A stretch of DNA of 64,000 bases, from positions 62,001 through 126,000 of the forward strand of contig JAKSZP010006626.1 in the NCBI GenBank assembly GCA_022478985.1, in the 5' to 3' direction. Every line of letters begins with the position of its first letter. Position 1 is the stretch's first letter. Made by a program: the position numbers and the translations under genes. The notes beneath the pieces are model-generated. The model made no database searches. It was not told the DNA's origin and worked only from the letters and a program-made list of their open reading frames with translations. Positions 20,586 to 31,444 of the stretch are shown here, piece by piece. Source of the DNA: Massospora cicadina. Taxonomy: Eukaryota > Entomophthoromycota > Entomophthoromycetes > Entomophthorales > Entomophthoraceae.

Positions 20586-22510
20586 TATATTTAACTGAGG
20601 TAAGCCAACCAGGGGACGGACATTACTGGACTAAAACCAAAAATCATAATAAAAAAACGATTCAAATGAAACGCCCAAAATGGACAGATTGATTGAATCG
20701 TACTAACAAATTATCCAACCAGGTGGGTAGCAAATACTGCTATTCCTCCATGGTGGATGGGAAGGGGGATTGGGGGGCTCATCTTTGGCTGCATCCATCT
20801 CATTCCAGAGTAGGGTGCGTGTTAAGGCAGAGGTAATAAGGGTGTGGGGGCATCAGCGGCATGGGGTTCGATATCCTTGATGACTGGAACTTCCAAATAG
20901 TTGACAGCCATCAATATACCAACGATGTATTTGCCCAAGCTTCTTCAGCTTTAAGGCGGGCGTCTGGGAATTTAATGAACGTGGCAATGTTGGTTAAGGT
21001 TATTTTTGCTTTTGCTTTTGGATTCCATGCTACTGTTACCACGTTCTGAATGGCTTCAGTAATGTTATTGTGTAAGGTTTTCATGTTGATCTTACTTTGT
21101 GGAGTAAGATTGTTGTGGATAACGGAAGGTGGAATTCCTCCTGTGAGTGCAGCCACAGATTTGGTGGCTGCCTTGTGAAGCGGACATCAATCTGGTGTGG
21201 CGGCTGCTTCTACTGCAAGCTGGTGGTTGCTTTAGAATAGTTTGGCGTTAGGTTGTGAGACATATTTCTGAGGTGTGACTTTTGCATCCCATTCTGCATT
21301 ACAGAGCTTCTCAGGTTGCAGCGTTGTTTTTTCAATGATGTTACATTATTCATTGAATTCATCCAATAATTCCCATGAATTTTGGTTGAATTGGATTGTG
21401 GAATCAGTGTATGGTTGAGGTTTGTTCATTTCATTTGTGGATGCATGGGATCAAACTGGGATCCAATCTGATGTTTGGTTGGATGAATTATTTAAAGCAT
21501 TGGGGTGAGAAGGAGGCTGATTAGTGGCTTTAGGTGCATCTGCAGCATCAGGCATTGGAGGATGGGAAGGTAGGATTGAGCCCCATGTTGGAGTTGGCGC
21601 GGGGTGGGCGGCGGATGGTGGGCGTCAGGCAAACTTTTGGTGTCAGTGGAAGTTTCTGAGTATGGGCGTTTGCATTTCGATTGGTCTAACTAGAAACAGG
21701 ATGTACAGATCGTCCATCTGCCCTCAACGCGGGCCCAGAATGGATGGTCAGGGGCTGATGGGATGGTGGCACGGGGGGAATTGTCAACGAAATTTTCTGT
21801 AAATTCAGGGCTGATTGTGGCATATGCCTGAGGCCCAGTGAGGCGTATGGCCCCATTTGGGACCACAAATTGTAAGATGGGTTGGCACCGTAGGCTGCCA
21901 AATCTTCCATCAGCTCCTGGCGGAGCACTTCAGGGGGAAGGTGGGTGAGCAAACCAGCGAACTGGACCACCAAGGTGGTGTCCATTGGGAGCGGGTCCAA
22001 GTTGGTGGGAGGGGAATATTATTATAAATTAATGGCACTGTTGTCACAGTGGCTGCATTGGCTTCACATGGGAATCCAAGATCAGAGTACCCTTATAGGG
22101 GCGGAAGTCAATAAAACAAGCTGGTGTCAAAACCGCCTGAGCCATTTTGATAATGGATTGGTCATCATAGGGGAAGAATTTCCTATATTTGACCCTAAGG
22201 CCAAAATGCATGCTGCTCCAGGGGAGCATTAATGGGCAGTGAGGCACCTCTTGGATCTGTGCAAGATGGGCTTCGAGATCCTTGGGAGGACCAAATTGTC
22301 CCAAGGGTTTAGAATGACTGGGCAAGCCAGTCCAAGCGCTTTTTCCAGTTAGATAAAAACGAAGGGGGAGTTTCGCCACTGCCCAACGCTGGGACAGTCA
22401 GCAGGGGATCTGACAACATTGGAGCAAGACTTTGGTGTGCAATTAAGTGCTTCCTTTTAAATTTATTGAAATAAATTTGCTTGGAAAGTTATGCCAAGCA
22501 GTGAGAGTGT
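20586..22510 (-). mobile_element. Retroposon K inserted in element J
   Basis: TCCCT[C/A]TGGTTCTTT flanks it on both sides (20571-20585 and 22511-22525), a 15-bp duplication with one mismatch, as long as LINE or SINE duplications usually are. The host frame (KEP-G block of RNase H) is repeated at both edges, which confirms an insertion. The insert encodes minus-strand frames described below. No poly(A) tail is clear, and the orientation is taken from those frames. Confidence 0.65.
20700..22400 (-). pseudogene. Unrecognised ORF of retroposon K
   Basis: Minus frames join into one long degraded protein: LPLRFYLTGKSAWTGLPSHS and LRVKYRKFFPYDDQSIIKMA (22379-22044), VVQFAGLLTHLPPEVLRQEL, then MEDLAAYGANPSYNLWSQMG and SLTIPPVPPSHQPLTIHSGP (22000-21686), and ITEAIQNVVTVAWNPKAKAK, then ITLTNIATFIKFPDARLKAE (21156-20911). 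The middle is rich in Pro, Ser and Thr. It could be the ORF1 protein of a different LINE, but no zinc knuckle or RRM motif is evident. The base composition is more GC-rich than its surroundings (for example 21590-21625). Confidence 0.45.
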
Positions 22511-22525
22511 TCCCTATGGTTCTTT
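22511..22525. repeat. Target duplication of K, right copy
   Basis: TCCCTATGGTTCTTT matches 20571-20585 except for one base. Confidence 0.6.
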
Positions 22526-22740
22526 AAGGTTATGATTTTAGCTTTAAAACTGGTGGTTGGTCAAAACCTTAAAGTGTGCTCCATGTTTATAAAACTCAAA
22601 ATTGTTCACAGGCATAATTCACTGCGAATCATTCATACTCTGTCATTTATAGTTCCTTTATGTGGCGTCAATGTTCTACTCACATATGACACTGAATTTT
22701 CTTCCCTTTTTTATCTAGTTGACTAAAAATGGCGCTGATT
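22511..22740 (-). pseudogene. pol: Element J RNase H, first half
   Basis: VNNFEFYKHGAHFKVLTNHQ near 22560-22640 on the minus strand matches the F-x-x-Y-x-x-G-x-x-F-x-x-x-T-D-H-Q part of RNase H. It is cut at 22511 by retroposon K and resumes at 20585. Confidence 0.65.
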
Positions 22741-23800
22741 GCTGTTGACATGGTATCAGTCTGGGTAATAATTTCAATTAAAATTCTGTATTTTCAGGGC
22801 AAGCCTAGTCGTCAGGTATTTCTTTGCTCATTTAACTCTTATTAGCTCCCAATTCCAAAAAATAATTCTTTGGATTCTCCAACAGGTGGAATATTGGTTC
22901 AGCAATTCCAGCAAAATCCTTGCTAAGTCTGTGATAGTTGCTAATCATCCCAGAAGGACTTTTATGTACCATATGCTCTTCAGGATTAACATCCACTCAA
23001 AGGCCTTTATATTCCTCAGTTGTGGCTGCAATTCACTGGAGTTATCACAAACCCCAAATTTATCAAGCTTTTTTAGAGAAATGGTATTTCTTTACCTTGA
23101 TATTCAAGTTCACTATTGATAGCCGTTTAAACACTTCATTCATGTGCTCCAAATGATCATTAAATGTCCTGCTAAATATGTTGATGTCATATATTACATC
23201 AAAATGCATGACAACTTTAAATCAGTCAATATATAATCCAGTGACCTCTGAAAAGTCACCAGCGTTTTTCACAATCCTTTGGCATATTCATTGGTTGGTA
23301 TAATTTTTGTGCTGTGATTATCTTACATATCTCTTGATCCTTTTGTCAAGTTTATCTGCCAATATCCTGAGATTTAATCCACCACTAGAAATACTTTGCT
23401 TCCCCAAAGGCAAATAAGCATGTCATCAATCCTCAACAGCGGATAAAATTCCTTCTTGCTGATTTTATTCAATTGGTGGTAGTTAATCACCATGTAATTT
23501 GATCCATCCTTTATCTTCACAATAAAGACCAGACTTACCCATGGACTTGTTGATGGTATGAGGAGCCAATGATCTATCAGCTTTATGATTTATTACTGAC
23601 TACTGCTTCAGCAGCCCTGGACCATAGGACAGTCTTTTTCTTATCAGTAGATATTCTCCAGTATCAAATTATTGTTCACTTTTTTAGCGCATCCATGGTC
23701 ATGGTCATCCTGGGCAAAATCACTTAATAATTTTTAATAATTGTAGTGCTTCCTCCTGCTGTCATATTGATAACTCAGCCAGTTGAGGACAATTAGCCAG
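22740..23800 (-). pseudogene. pol: Element J reverse transcriptase
   Basis: Minus-strand motifs: LLIPSTSPWVSLVFIVKIKD, then GSNYMVINYHQLNKISKKEF, then KVFLVVD*ISGYWQINL (motif A, Asp kept), and LSCILM*YMTSTYLAGHLMI where V-Y-L-D-D-x-x-x-F-S is expected (catalytic Asp pair lost). VNLNIKVKKYHFSKK is the thumb. Stops and shifts throughout. Confidence 0.8.
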
Positions 23801-23979
23801 TATTCTAACGTTTTTTGAAAGCATCTGCCAGTAATCTCATCTCTGGCAACATTTCAAAGTTATGGAATTCTTTAATTTTAGCAGTTGGGATCAAATGCAT
23901 AAATGTGATAACCTGATTTTTTTACATTAATCAGTTTTTCTCTCAAATTGGCAAGTAGCTCTCATACTACACCATGGCC

Positions 23980-24620
23980 CTACATTATATTCCGTGCAAA
24001 GACCATGGCTTTAATCTCAATTTATTCCATGGTGTGACGCCTTCTCCATAAAATTGTTCTGGGATGTCTAGTATTAACCCTATATTAACTATTATTTGTG
24101 TTCCCATTGGTATTTTATTTATTGTTTTTAACAGTATCCCACAGTTTTTTGAGAAATCTCTTTTGGCATTTCCCTGCTTTTTCATCCAACTAACTTGTAT
24201 TGGATGGGAGTTATGCCATCATAATAGTTTAAAATTTACAGAAGTTATATCTTTGTTGGCTTAGTTCTCCTCTATATTGATACTAAAGACAAGGTGTGCC
24301 CCAAAATTGTTAAGGTAATATTCTCAAGACACACTTTCAATACCATATTTTAACATCACTTGCATCCTGATAGGTATGTCATATTTTCATTTGCTAATGC
24401 TAATGCATGGAACTGATACTGCCCAAGTTCTGAACTGAAGCATTAGTGCACTGTATGCTCCACAAAATATTGTGTTATCTAGTCTGGAAGTTCCATATCC
24501 TTTCTAGTTCTCTAAATTCAACAAATTTTCATTTGTTTCACCAATTTGGTCGAAATGATATAAATGGTTGCTCCACTGTCAATTATTGCCCATATCCTTA
24601 CTCATTTGACTATAATATCC
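23980..24620 (-). pseudogene. pol: Element J aspartic protease
   Basis: The minus strand reads IWAIIDSGATIYIISTKLVK with D-S-G-A at 24569-24580. KQMKI follows, as in element B (TKLVKRMKIS). Frame 24185-23985 (INKIPMGTQIIVNIGLILDI) is the downstream part in another frame. Catalytic Asp kept; frame broken. Confidence 0.75.
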
Positions 24621-24699
24621 ACATAAATACAATAAAAGTAATATAATAAAGTGTTTACTGAGTAAATCACAGTCTCAACTTCTGAATCAAAATTTTAAT

Positions 24700-26330
24700 T
24701 TACTTAAAGTAAAAATCAGAAAGACTCCTTAAAGCGCTAATAGGGTGTGAAACATCCGCTTCATTGAGTCTCATCTTGAGAAATTATCAGTGCTTTCAAC
24801 AGTTCTGACCTTTTCTGCCAACTGACGAGCATATGGATGAGACCATCTTTCAAGATTTTGGGACGATTCCCTTCACCTTTGCTCATTGATTTAATCTACA
24901 TCCAAATTAACCATCTGGTATAACTTATCAGGTGTGTCTTCATCTACTGATAGATCTGAGATATCAAGGTCAACTTTAAATATACCATGAGGAACAGGCT
25001 TTATTGCAGTGCTAGAATGTTCAATATCTAGACTTCTGGTCCTTTTCTCATCTCTTAAACAGTTTACTTTTTATAGCATGTACCAGATTAACTTGCTCTT
25101 TAGGCTTCTAATATCAACACTGAGTGACTTCATGCACAGGTGTTTCCACTATGGTGGCAGCGGATTGGAGTTTTAACCATTTGTTTCAGTCTTTTGGTAA
25201 TTTTTCCTGTTATGACTCGATTCTGTTGTTCTTTATTGGGCTTAGTAAATTTCATGATATTCTGAGTTCTGGTGAGAATGGCTATATAAATTTGATTATG
25301 TGCTTCAGTTGAGGCTCCTAACATCATGAGATATTCCATTATCTGCAAAGTGTTAGTCTGTTTTTACAAGCGCTGCCATAGTTTGGTAAAAATCTCTATA
25401 GGTCCAAAGCGCTAATTTCATTGTTATGAGTGCACTAAAATCTGATAGAACTTTTTCACCAACCAGGATCTGCAATTCATGGCAAAATTGGTCTTTGAAA
25501 CAGCCAATGCTTTATCATTTTAAATCTGGATTCTCATTAACTTCTTTTTACAGTTGGCCATCCATTTAGGACTACCAAACTCAATAATTTTATAGCCACT
25601 TTTGGCGTCGCTGTACAGCTATCTGTCCCCAATTAGAAGGGGCAACAAATTTTGACATTTTGTGTCAAGACATTTCATCGAAATTTATGTTTTCTTTCTG
25701 TTGGTGTAAATAAACATCACATCTTGAATAGGCAGAAAGATGCTGTGCTTTATCCTAATGAAGTATAGGTAATTTCAATCTACTCTTAAATTCTTTAATT
25801 GCTATTGTGGAAGGAGGTTACTTCTCAGCAACCTGACTAATTTGGGTGTATCTAGGGATCTTCTCCAGAATTGCAGCAAAAGATTTGGTCGTATTTCCAA
25901 ATTTTTATTTTTTTAAAACAAATTTTAATGCATCATGTTGCCGTCTTCATTCGCCTTCATCTAAGCACAATCATGCTTGTGATTTTTGTGTTCTTCTAAA
26001 TGCTTTAGATCTGCGCTATATCTCTGAATTTGGCAGAATAATTCTCTGTCTGCTTCTTATCTGGGTTTATGAAATAAAGTTTAAATTAATTTGGTCTCCT
26101 TACATTTCAGAAAGGTGACTTATCAATAAATATCATTATTGAACTTTCTGACTTGTTCAATTTCCTCCTTGTATTTTGTCACTAGCTGATCCAAATTAGC
26201 AAGGTTGTCCTGTGATGCTGAGTTCAGCGCATTCTTTTTATTGGTTTCTAATTCTGTCCACAGCTTCTTAATCTCATTTTTGTAAAAAATGCTGATAAAA
26301 TTCTATATTATGTTGATTTGAAAACACAAC
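24700..26330 (-). pseudogene. gag: Element J gag, heavily decayed
   Basis: By position this is gag. Minus-strand fragments such as NLANLDQLVTKYKEEIEQV (from shifted frames near 26200) look like the N-terminal coiled coil of element B gag, and AVAVKRS/KMIKHWLFQRPIL near 25480-25560 is capsid-like. No zinc knuckle could be read with confidence. A minus frame at 25348-25130 (MQIMEYLMMLGASTEAHNQI) belongs to this part. Confidence 0.5.
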
Positions 26331-26350
26331 TACCCCTGTAGTGAGCACCA
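26331..26350 (-). promoter_or_regulatory. Primer binding site of element J
   Basis: On the minus strand this reads TGGTGCTCACTACAGGGGTA. The first three bases pair with a tRNA CCA end. It is the best preserved copy of the site shared by B, D, H and J. Confidence 0.8.
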
Positions 26351-26352
26351 TT

Positions 26353-27533
26353 TGTTTTTCATAAACCTGGAAATCACTACCCTCAATAATGAGTGCCAAA
26401 TGTAAACTTTCAGATGCGTTGCCCGCCTTAGCTTTCAAGTCTGCTGCAAGGTTTTGATGTGTGCTTTGTATTAGCTTGTTGATATTAAGTAAAGGGTGAC
26501 AATAGTAGAAAGACTATCACCCTAGTTTGCTTTTCAAAACCAAGTCAAGTATTGCATCCAGTGCTATAATGGGGCTAAAGCTTGTCTTTATAATTCTTAA
26601 AGGTACTTCTGGAATTTTTGAGAACTTCTCCCTCTGACTCTTCCTTCTAGTGGAACTCAACATACTATTAGGTTCAGAGGTCTTCTGGTAGAAGTTAACC
26701 AACTTTAGTTTCAGAGGTTCTCTCTTTCTCTAATGATTTAGGAGTCTGCGGAGATCTTGATAGCAATAAATGGACAAAGGATATCTTATCTTTTAACTCT
26801 AATACCAAGAATAAAATACACTAAATATATGTCATTCTAAAACACTATGAATCATTAAAATTTTTAAGTCTGAGTATCTCCTTTGTTTAATAAAAAACAA
26901 GGGAATTTATAGTGGAATCTGGCGTTAAACTCTTCCATTTTGCACCCCATTTGGATATGACAGCCGTCGCCAATGGATTAACCCTCCAAAGTTGAACCCA
27001 ACGATGATTTTCTCATCCTATTAGTAAGATTCTACCGCTGACTAGAGATGAAATCTCATCTGGGTTAAATTTAAGAATATGTTCTAACGCCTTCACTCAA
27101 CCCTAGCGAATTACCTTTATTTGGGTGCAACCTGCTTAGGTAATGGAAATTTTTACTATTATCAGCAGGTAGCATTACAATAAGGCTAAAATCCAGGCTG
27201 CTATCAGTAATGATTTAACCTTTTAGAAACTAATAATCCCTAAATAAAATGGTGACAATCTCCAATCACCTCCTAAAATATATTTAAATTGTAAATAGTA
27301 AATTCAAAAATTGTATCACTTGTTTATTGTCAAGGATCATCTTTAACAAAACATCAGCAATCTGGAGGAATCAAAAACCTAGTGGATTAGTTAACAATAA
27401 TTAAATACAATTCATTAAACAATATTTATCATATACAACAATGACACCCACGTCTGCTAGAGTGTCTAGTCCCCTAGCAAGAAAGCAGACTATAATATAA
27501 TTGATTATGCTAAATGATATGGGCATACTAACA
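26353..27533 (-). repeat. 5' LTR of element J
   Basis: Read on the minus strand it starts TGTTAGTATGCCC at 27533, has the decayed dyad at 27328-27348, the shared core block at 26954-26987, a TATA-like box at 26906-26911 and ends just before the primer site at 26350. Its length (1181 bp) and order of blocks match the LTRs of B and D. Confidence 0.75.
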
Positions 27534-27599
27534 TCCCAACTGGTCAATAAGGCTATACCCCAAACTGACCTATGAACCTTAAAGTTAAATTAAATCTGA

Positions 27600-28330
27600 A
27601 GGGTCTCTTCCTCCAACTATATATGATTACTTAAAACTGTTATATTTTACCCCATTCTCAAAGGAAAGTGTATGCCTGGGACTGAATTTATCTATTCTTA
27701 TCTCTACATGTATGAAAAAGTGTTAAAACACATTAAAGTTCACAAAAGTATCATCACTTGCCTCATGTCTTGATAGTAAGGCTCAAGAGATCATGATGCT
27801 GTACTTTAAAGGAGCGTGATACTTAAGCATAGCTAAGGGACGCCTTTAAAAGAATTTGTAAGTAATATCCCTGTATACTCATAAAAAGGCGTTTATGAAG
27901 ATCCTCCCTAAACATGGCGAAACAAATATTGTTCTTTCAGTCATTTAGTCATGAAGCTCAAGGACTTGCATCCTGCAATTAAGTGAACCTGTACAATATT
28001 ATTGCAACCATTTTCTTCACGTTTTAAAATATCATGACCCACATTTTACACTACCAGAATGTGAAAAAGATATTCAAATCCATTATTGATAATAAGTAAT
28101 CTAATATGGAGCAGCCAGAGAGGTGCGTCAAGACACCTAACAATGGGAACTGGCCACACATTCATGCTGTGGGACAATTCCAAAAATCTAAAACTTGACG
28201 CGACCCTTGCTACTATTGTGGGTTCTTTGGGCATCAGGAGGTTTCCTGTTGGAACGAAAAGGCTGATGAGGCTGGAAAAGTGGAGTCAGCTTAGGGTGCA
28301 AGGCACCCTCTGCTGATGACTCTGTGCCTC
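27600..28330 (+). pseudogene. gag: Element I gag with intact CCHC knuckle
   Basis: Capsid-like fragments such as KCMPGTEFIYSYLYMYEKVL run at 27660-27760. The nucleocapsid motif CYYCGFFGHQEVSCW at 28208-28249 keeps all four ligands (C-x2-C-x4-H-x4-C). This is the only intact knuckle in the window. Frames before it are broken by stops. Confidence 0.75.
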
Positions 28331-28420
28331 TTCGCACGTCCATCATTTCTTCCAATTCTGAAAGTTGCGTCCTACCCTCACCTGACAAAGAAGTTGTTTT
28401 AGACTTGTTAATTTCAGCTA

Positions 28421-28478
28421 AAAGTATAACTTACTCTTTTTTTTAGTACTAGATGGTCCCAAAGTATAACTTACTCTT
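28421..28478 (-). mobile_element. Tiny retroposon fragment with 18-bp duplication
   Basis: AAAGTATAACTTACTCTT is present at 28421-28438 and again at 28461-28478. The 22 bases between, read on the minus strand, are GGGACCATCTAGTACT plus a run of A. This is a poly(A)-ended retroposon cut down to its 3' tip. The same tip occurs at 53315-53334. Confidence 0.75.
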
Positions 28479-28554
28479 AATCTGCTCCTCCTGGACCACT
28501 TCACCTGGGAATTCTATATACTCAATTCCCCAACTTGCCACTGAGTTTACCTAT

Positions 28555-28860
28555 GTTAAATTAGATGTCCATAAGGTAAAAAATCTGGCCATAGTTGATA
28601 CCAGATTACTGCATGATGCCATTTCTTCTTAATAGATAATATTATAAAAGCTGTACCAGATCAAAACCAAAACTAAGATTCTGGAACAGTGGGCCTCAGA
28701 AAACCCAATCTCTGGGTGCTTACTCCACCCTGACGTTTTGGTTTATCGCTGGTTGGTTCAGTCTCGGTGGTTATGCTAGAGAATGATGGGTATGACCTTC
28801 TCATAGGCACACAAATCCATGATAAATTTGACACAAATTTTGTCACAAGGGCTTGGATTT
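28555..28860 (+). pseudogene. pol: Element I aspartic protease, active site changed
   Basis: KVKNLAIVDTRLLHDAISS carries D-T-R where D-T-G is expected. ILSQGLGFFI about 70 codons on fits the end of the domain. A second, weaker protease-like phrase (LQILVDMGVRHSLSTSEKE) is seen at 29380-29440, so a second gypsy fragment or a duplicated segment may lie between here and the RT. Confidence 0.6.
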
Positions 28861-29192
28861 TTTATTTAAGGATAACGCATTCCTCTAGTTGTTATAGACG
28901 TCCACTAAAAGAAAGGAAGAAGGAAACCTAGGTGCTGTTTATAGGAACATTTGGATTTCATTGAGCAGCTATAATATCAAGTATTTGAGCCAAAAGACAA
29001 ATTACTCCTTACATTGCTGATGCTCAGGAAGAGATTTCTTTTTTATTTGAGGCAAGCTGACCAGGGGATAACATTACTGAAATAGAGGAAGAAAGTATCG
29101 ACATGAAACCTGAGCAGGGTCAACTCTGTCATAGAAAGTTTTTTCACCTTCAGATTGAGACTCAGATTTTTCTGGTTACATCATAGGTAAGG

Positions 29193-29328
29193 TTTTCGTG
29201 TTATTATACCTACTAACCGCTAATAGCTTCCTTCAGCTGGCACCCCAATCAATGTGCGAAGGGTGGGAATCAAACCTGCAACCTTCAGGTTGGTAGCTTT
29301 ACGCCCTACTAACTCGCCTTTCACCCCC
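29193..29328 (-). mobile_element. tRNA-derived SINE, minus strand
   Basis: On the minus strand the sequence starts GGGGGTGAAAGGCGAG, with an A-box-like AGGCGAGTTAGTAGG at 29319-29305 and a B box GGTTTGATTCC at 29276-29266. Their starts are 43 bases apart, as in a tRNA gene. The anticodon-arm-like CCAACCTGAAGGTTG lies between them. A body of about 60 bases follows and ends in AAAA. TAGGTAAGG (29184-29192) and TAGGAAGG (29329-29336) flank it as a probable duplication. The B box has TTTGA for TTCGA, as CpG decay gives. Confidence 0.7.
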
Positions 29329-29689
29329 TAGGAAGGGATGTCTTTAAAGTTAAAAATTATGTATTTATGCCCTCAAAATTACAAATATTGGTGGACATGG
29401 GTGTCAGACATTCTCTTTCAACTTCAGAAAAAGAATGTTGGAAGTATTAGGGTTCCCAAATCTGCCATTATGACTGGCCCATCACCTGCTCAATTTATAG
29501 ATAAAATTGTGGATATTAATGATAGGAGTACCCATAGCGAAAAGACCTTAGTGGATTCTCAGTTGAATCCTATTAACTGGAATAATACGATTTACCACAA
29601 AAATTGGCTTAAAAAGCAAATACTAACTATAGGATTACTCTGACTCCTCGGTCAAATCTGAGGAGTATAATGTTGCATGGATCAGAACC

Positions 29690-29940
29690 TCCACAAGGCA
29701 AGAAGATTTTGCCTCTGATGATTGGATGTGGGTTAACCAATCATAACCATCTGAGTCTAACCACCGCCGAGGTGCAAAGATTTTACTCAAAGATGATAGG
29801 GTAACAATTAGCCAATCATTACCATCTGAGTCTGACCATCGCCGAGTTACCCAATCATTACCAGTCAAATCTGACCACCGCTGAGGTGAAAAGATTTTAC
29901 TCACTGGTGATTGCATACAATTCATCTAATCATTACCGCA
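29690..29940 (+). repeat. Degenerate tandem repeat in element I
   Basis: Three or so imperfect units share CCAATCATTACCATCTGAG, then TCTGACCACCGCCGAGGTG and AAAAGATTTTACTCA. Read on the plus strand they give repeats such as SQSLPSESDHRR-GAKILL; on the minus strand they give repeats of RRWSDSDGNDW. The repeat lies between the protease and RT of element I, a linker where length can vary. Confidence 0.7.
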
Positions 29941-30559
29941 CAGGTTGGTTTTGCCTCAAAAATTTTATCTTCCATCTGATAGGCTAAAAGCCTATATTTC
30001 CTAATCTAGATAACCGAACTTTACATTATTTTGCATCAAACATTGATGGTTTTGAAATCCAAACTAGTTTATAAGAAAAACTAGTATCAAGAAAGGGCCT
30101 TTCTCAGTTTTGTCGCGCTTATCAAAACAAAAAAATATAAAAACTATAAAAAATTATTATTTTATACTTTTATTAAAAAGTAAATTTCTCTCTCTGAGAA
30201 ATTATTTGTGGCCTCCATTAGAGGAACCCACAATGGGGATCTAAATTACCATTCCACTGGATTATCTATTGAAAAAGTCTTAAAGACTCTAATTTGCCAT
30301 CCCTCAAGCCTCATACCTTCCCTGAGGTGCTAGATCCTGCCCATTGGGAAAAAAATAACCATTTTGATGGCTAATTTCACTAATAGCCCTGTAATAAGTT
30401 TTGTGAAACCATCCTGTTGCCTATGTTTGGCTCTAAAAACCAATTAAGGTGGTTTATTTGAGTGAAGAGCTATAAATGATTTAGGGATTGACAAGGACAC
30501 CACCATCACCCATGTAAATGTAAGTATAGGTGATAATCTTAAACAAAATCAACAGAAAT

Positions 30560-31444
30560 AAGCGAATGAACTAATCAAAGAGTACAATGAAATTTTTTTA
30601 AAAAGTTTGGATGACATTTAGATTATGAAAGGTGTACAGCATAGAGTGCTTATAGGTGACTCTCCTCCAATTTAAATTTGATCCTACCAGAAATCTAAGG
30701 TTGAAGAAGCCCAGGTGGTAAAGAAGATAAACCAACTCCTGAACGCTGGATTACTTAAACACTCACAAAGTCCTTAGGCCTCGTCATTGCTGCTTATACA
30801 AAAAATAGGATAGTGGGAATCAGGCGGTAATAGATTAAAACCAGTTTAATGCCCCTGCTCAAAAAGGACAGTTATCCATTATCATAAAATGATGATTTCA
30901 TATGACTCCTGGCTGGTTACAGTTCTTCTATTCATTGGATCTTGCTAGTGGCTACTGGAAGATTATGATTATGCTGGAGTATCAGGAGAAATGTTTCCTT
31001 ATAGCTATGAGGGGTTGATCAAAATCACGAGAATGCCCAAGGACTATCTAACGCCCTAGCCATTTCCATAGGCAATGGATGGCATGTTAAGGGACTTGAA
31101 GATTTCATATGTGTTAGTCTACCTCGATGATGTGACCATGTTCTCTGAACACATTTGACCAACACCTCCTCACTTATAGGGGTGTCAAACGTCTCTGATC
31201 TATTAGTCTGAAGCTAAAATCAGACAATTTCCAGTTTTAATTGACAATTAACTCCTCAGGCATAAAGATACCCAGGACGCAATATTAACATTGCCAGACA
31301 AAATGGTTCTGATTGAGATGTGACCCAACCATCCATCTTACACATTATACAAGGTTTTCCCATGATGGTTAAATATTATTGATCTTATATACTCTATTTA
31401 TCTAAGCTTGCCAAACTGCTAATGTGTCTGCTCCATAAGGAGGT
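30560..31444 (+). pseudogene. pol: Element I reverse transcriptase, YLDD intact
   Basis: Motifs: KVEEAQVVKKINQLLNAGLL, then FYSLDLASGYWKIMIMLEYQ (motif A, Asp kept), and SYVLVYLDDVTMFSEH with YLDD at 31120-31131. Of the gypsy RTs in the window only this one keeps a textbook box; that of B reads YQDD. KLAKLLMCLLHKEV near 31405-31444 is the RT-RNase H connection, where element H entered. Stops (for example in the KKDG block) still disable it. Confidence 0.82.

Larger units (their letters stand above)
19140..27533 (-). mobile_element. Gypsy element J, minus strand
   Basis: From right to left the minus strand gives a 5' LTR (26353-27533), primer binding site, gag, protease, RT, RNase H and integrase. 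The protease reads IWAIIDSGATIYIISTKLVK and the RT reads NYMVINYHQLNKISKKEFYP. The RNase H is split by retroposon K. No 3' LTR was found at the left end, where LINE-1c begins, so that end may be deleted. LTR and primer site show it belongs with B and D. Confidence 0.82.

Noticed and set aside
29260..29330. Functional tRNA gene on the minus strand
   Set aside because: A and B boxes are present, but acceptor and T stems do not pair well, and a body with an A tail and flanking repeats follows, so a SINE is more likely.
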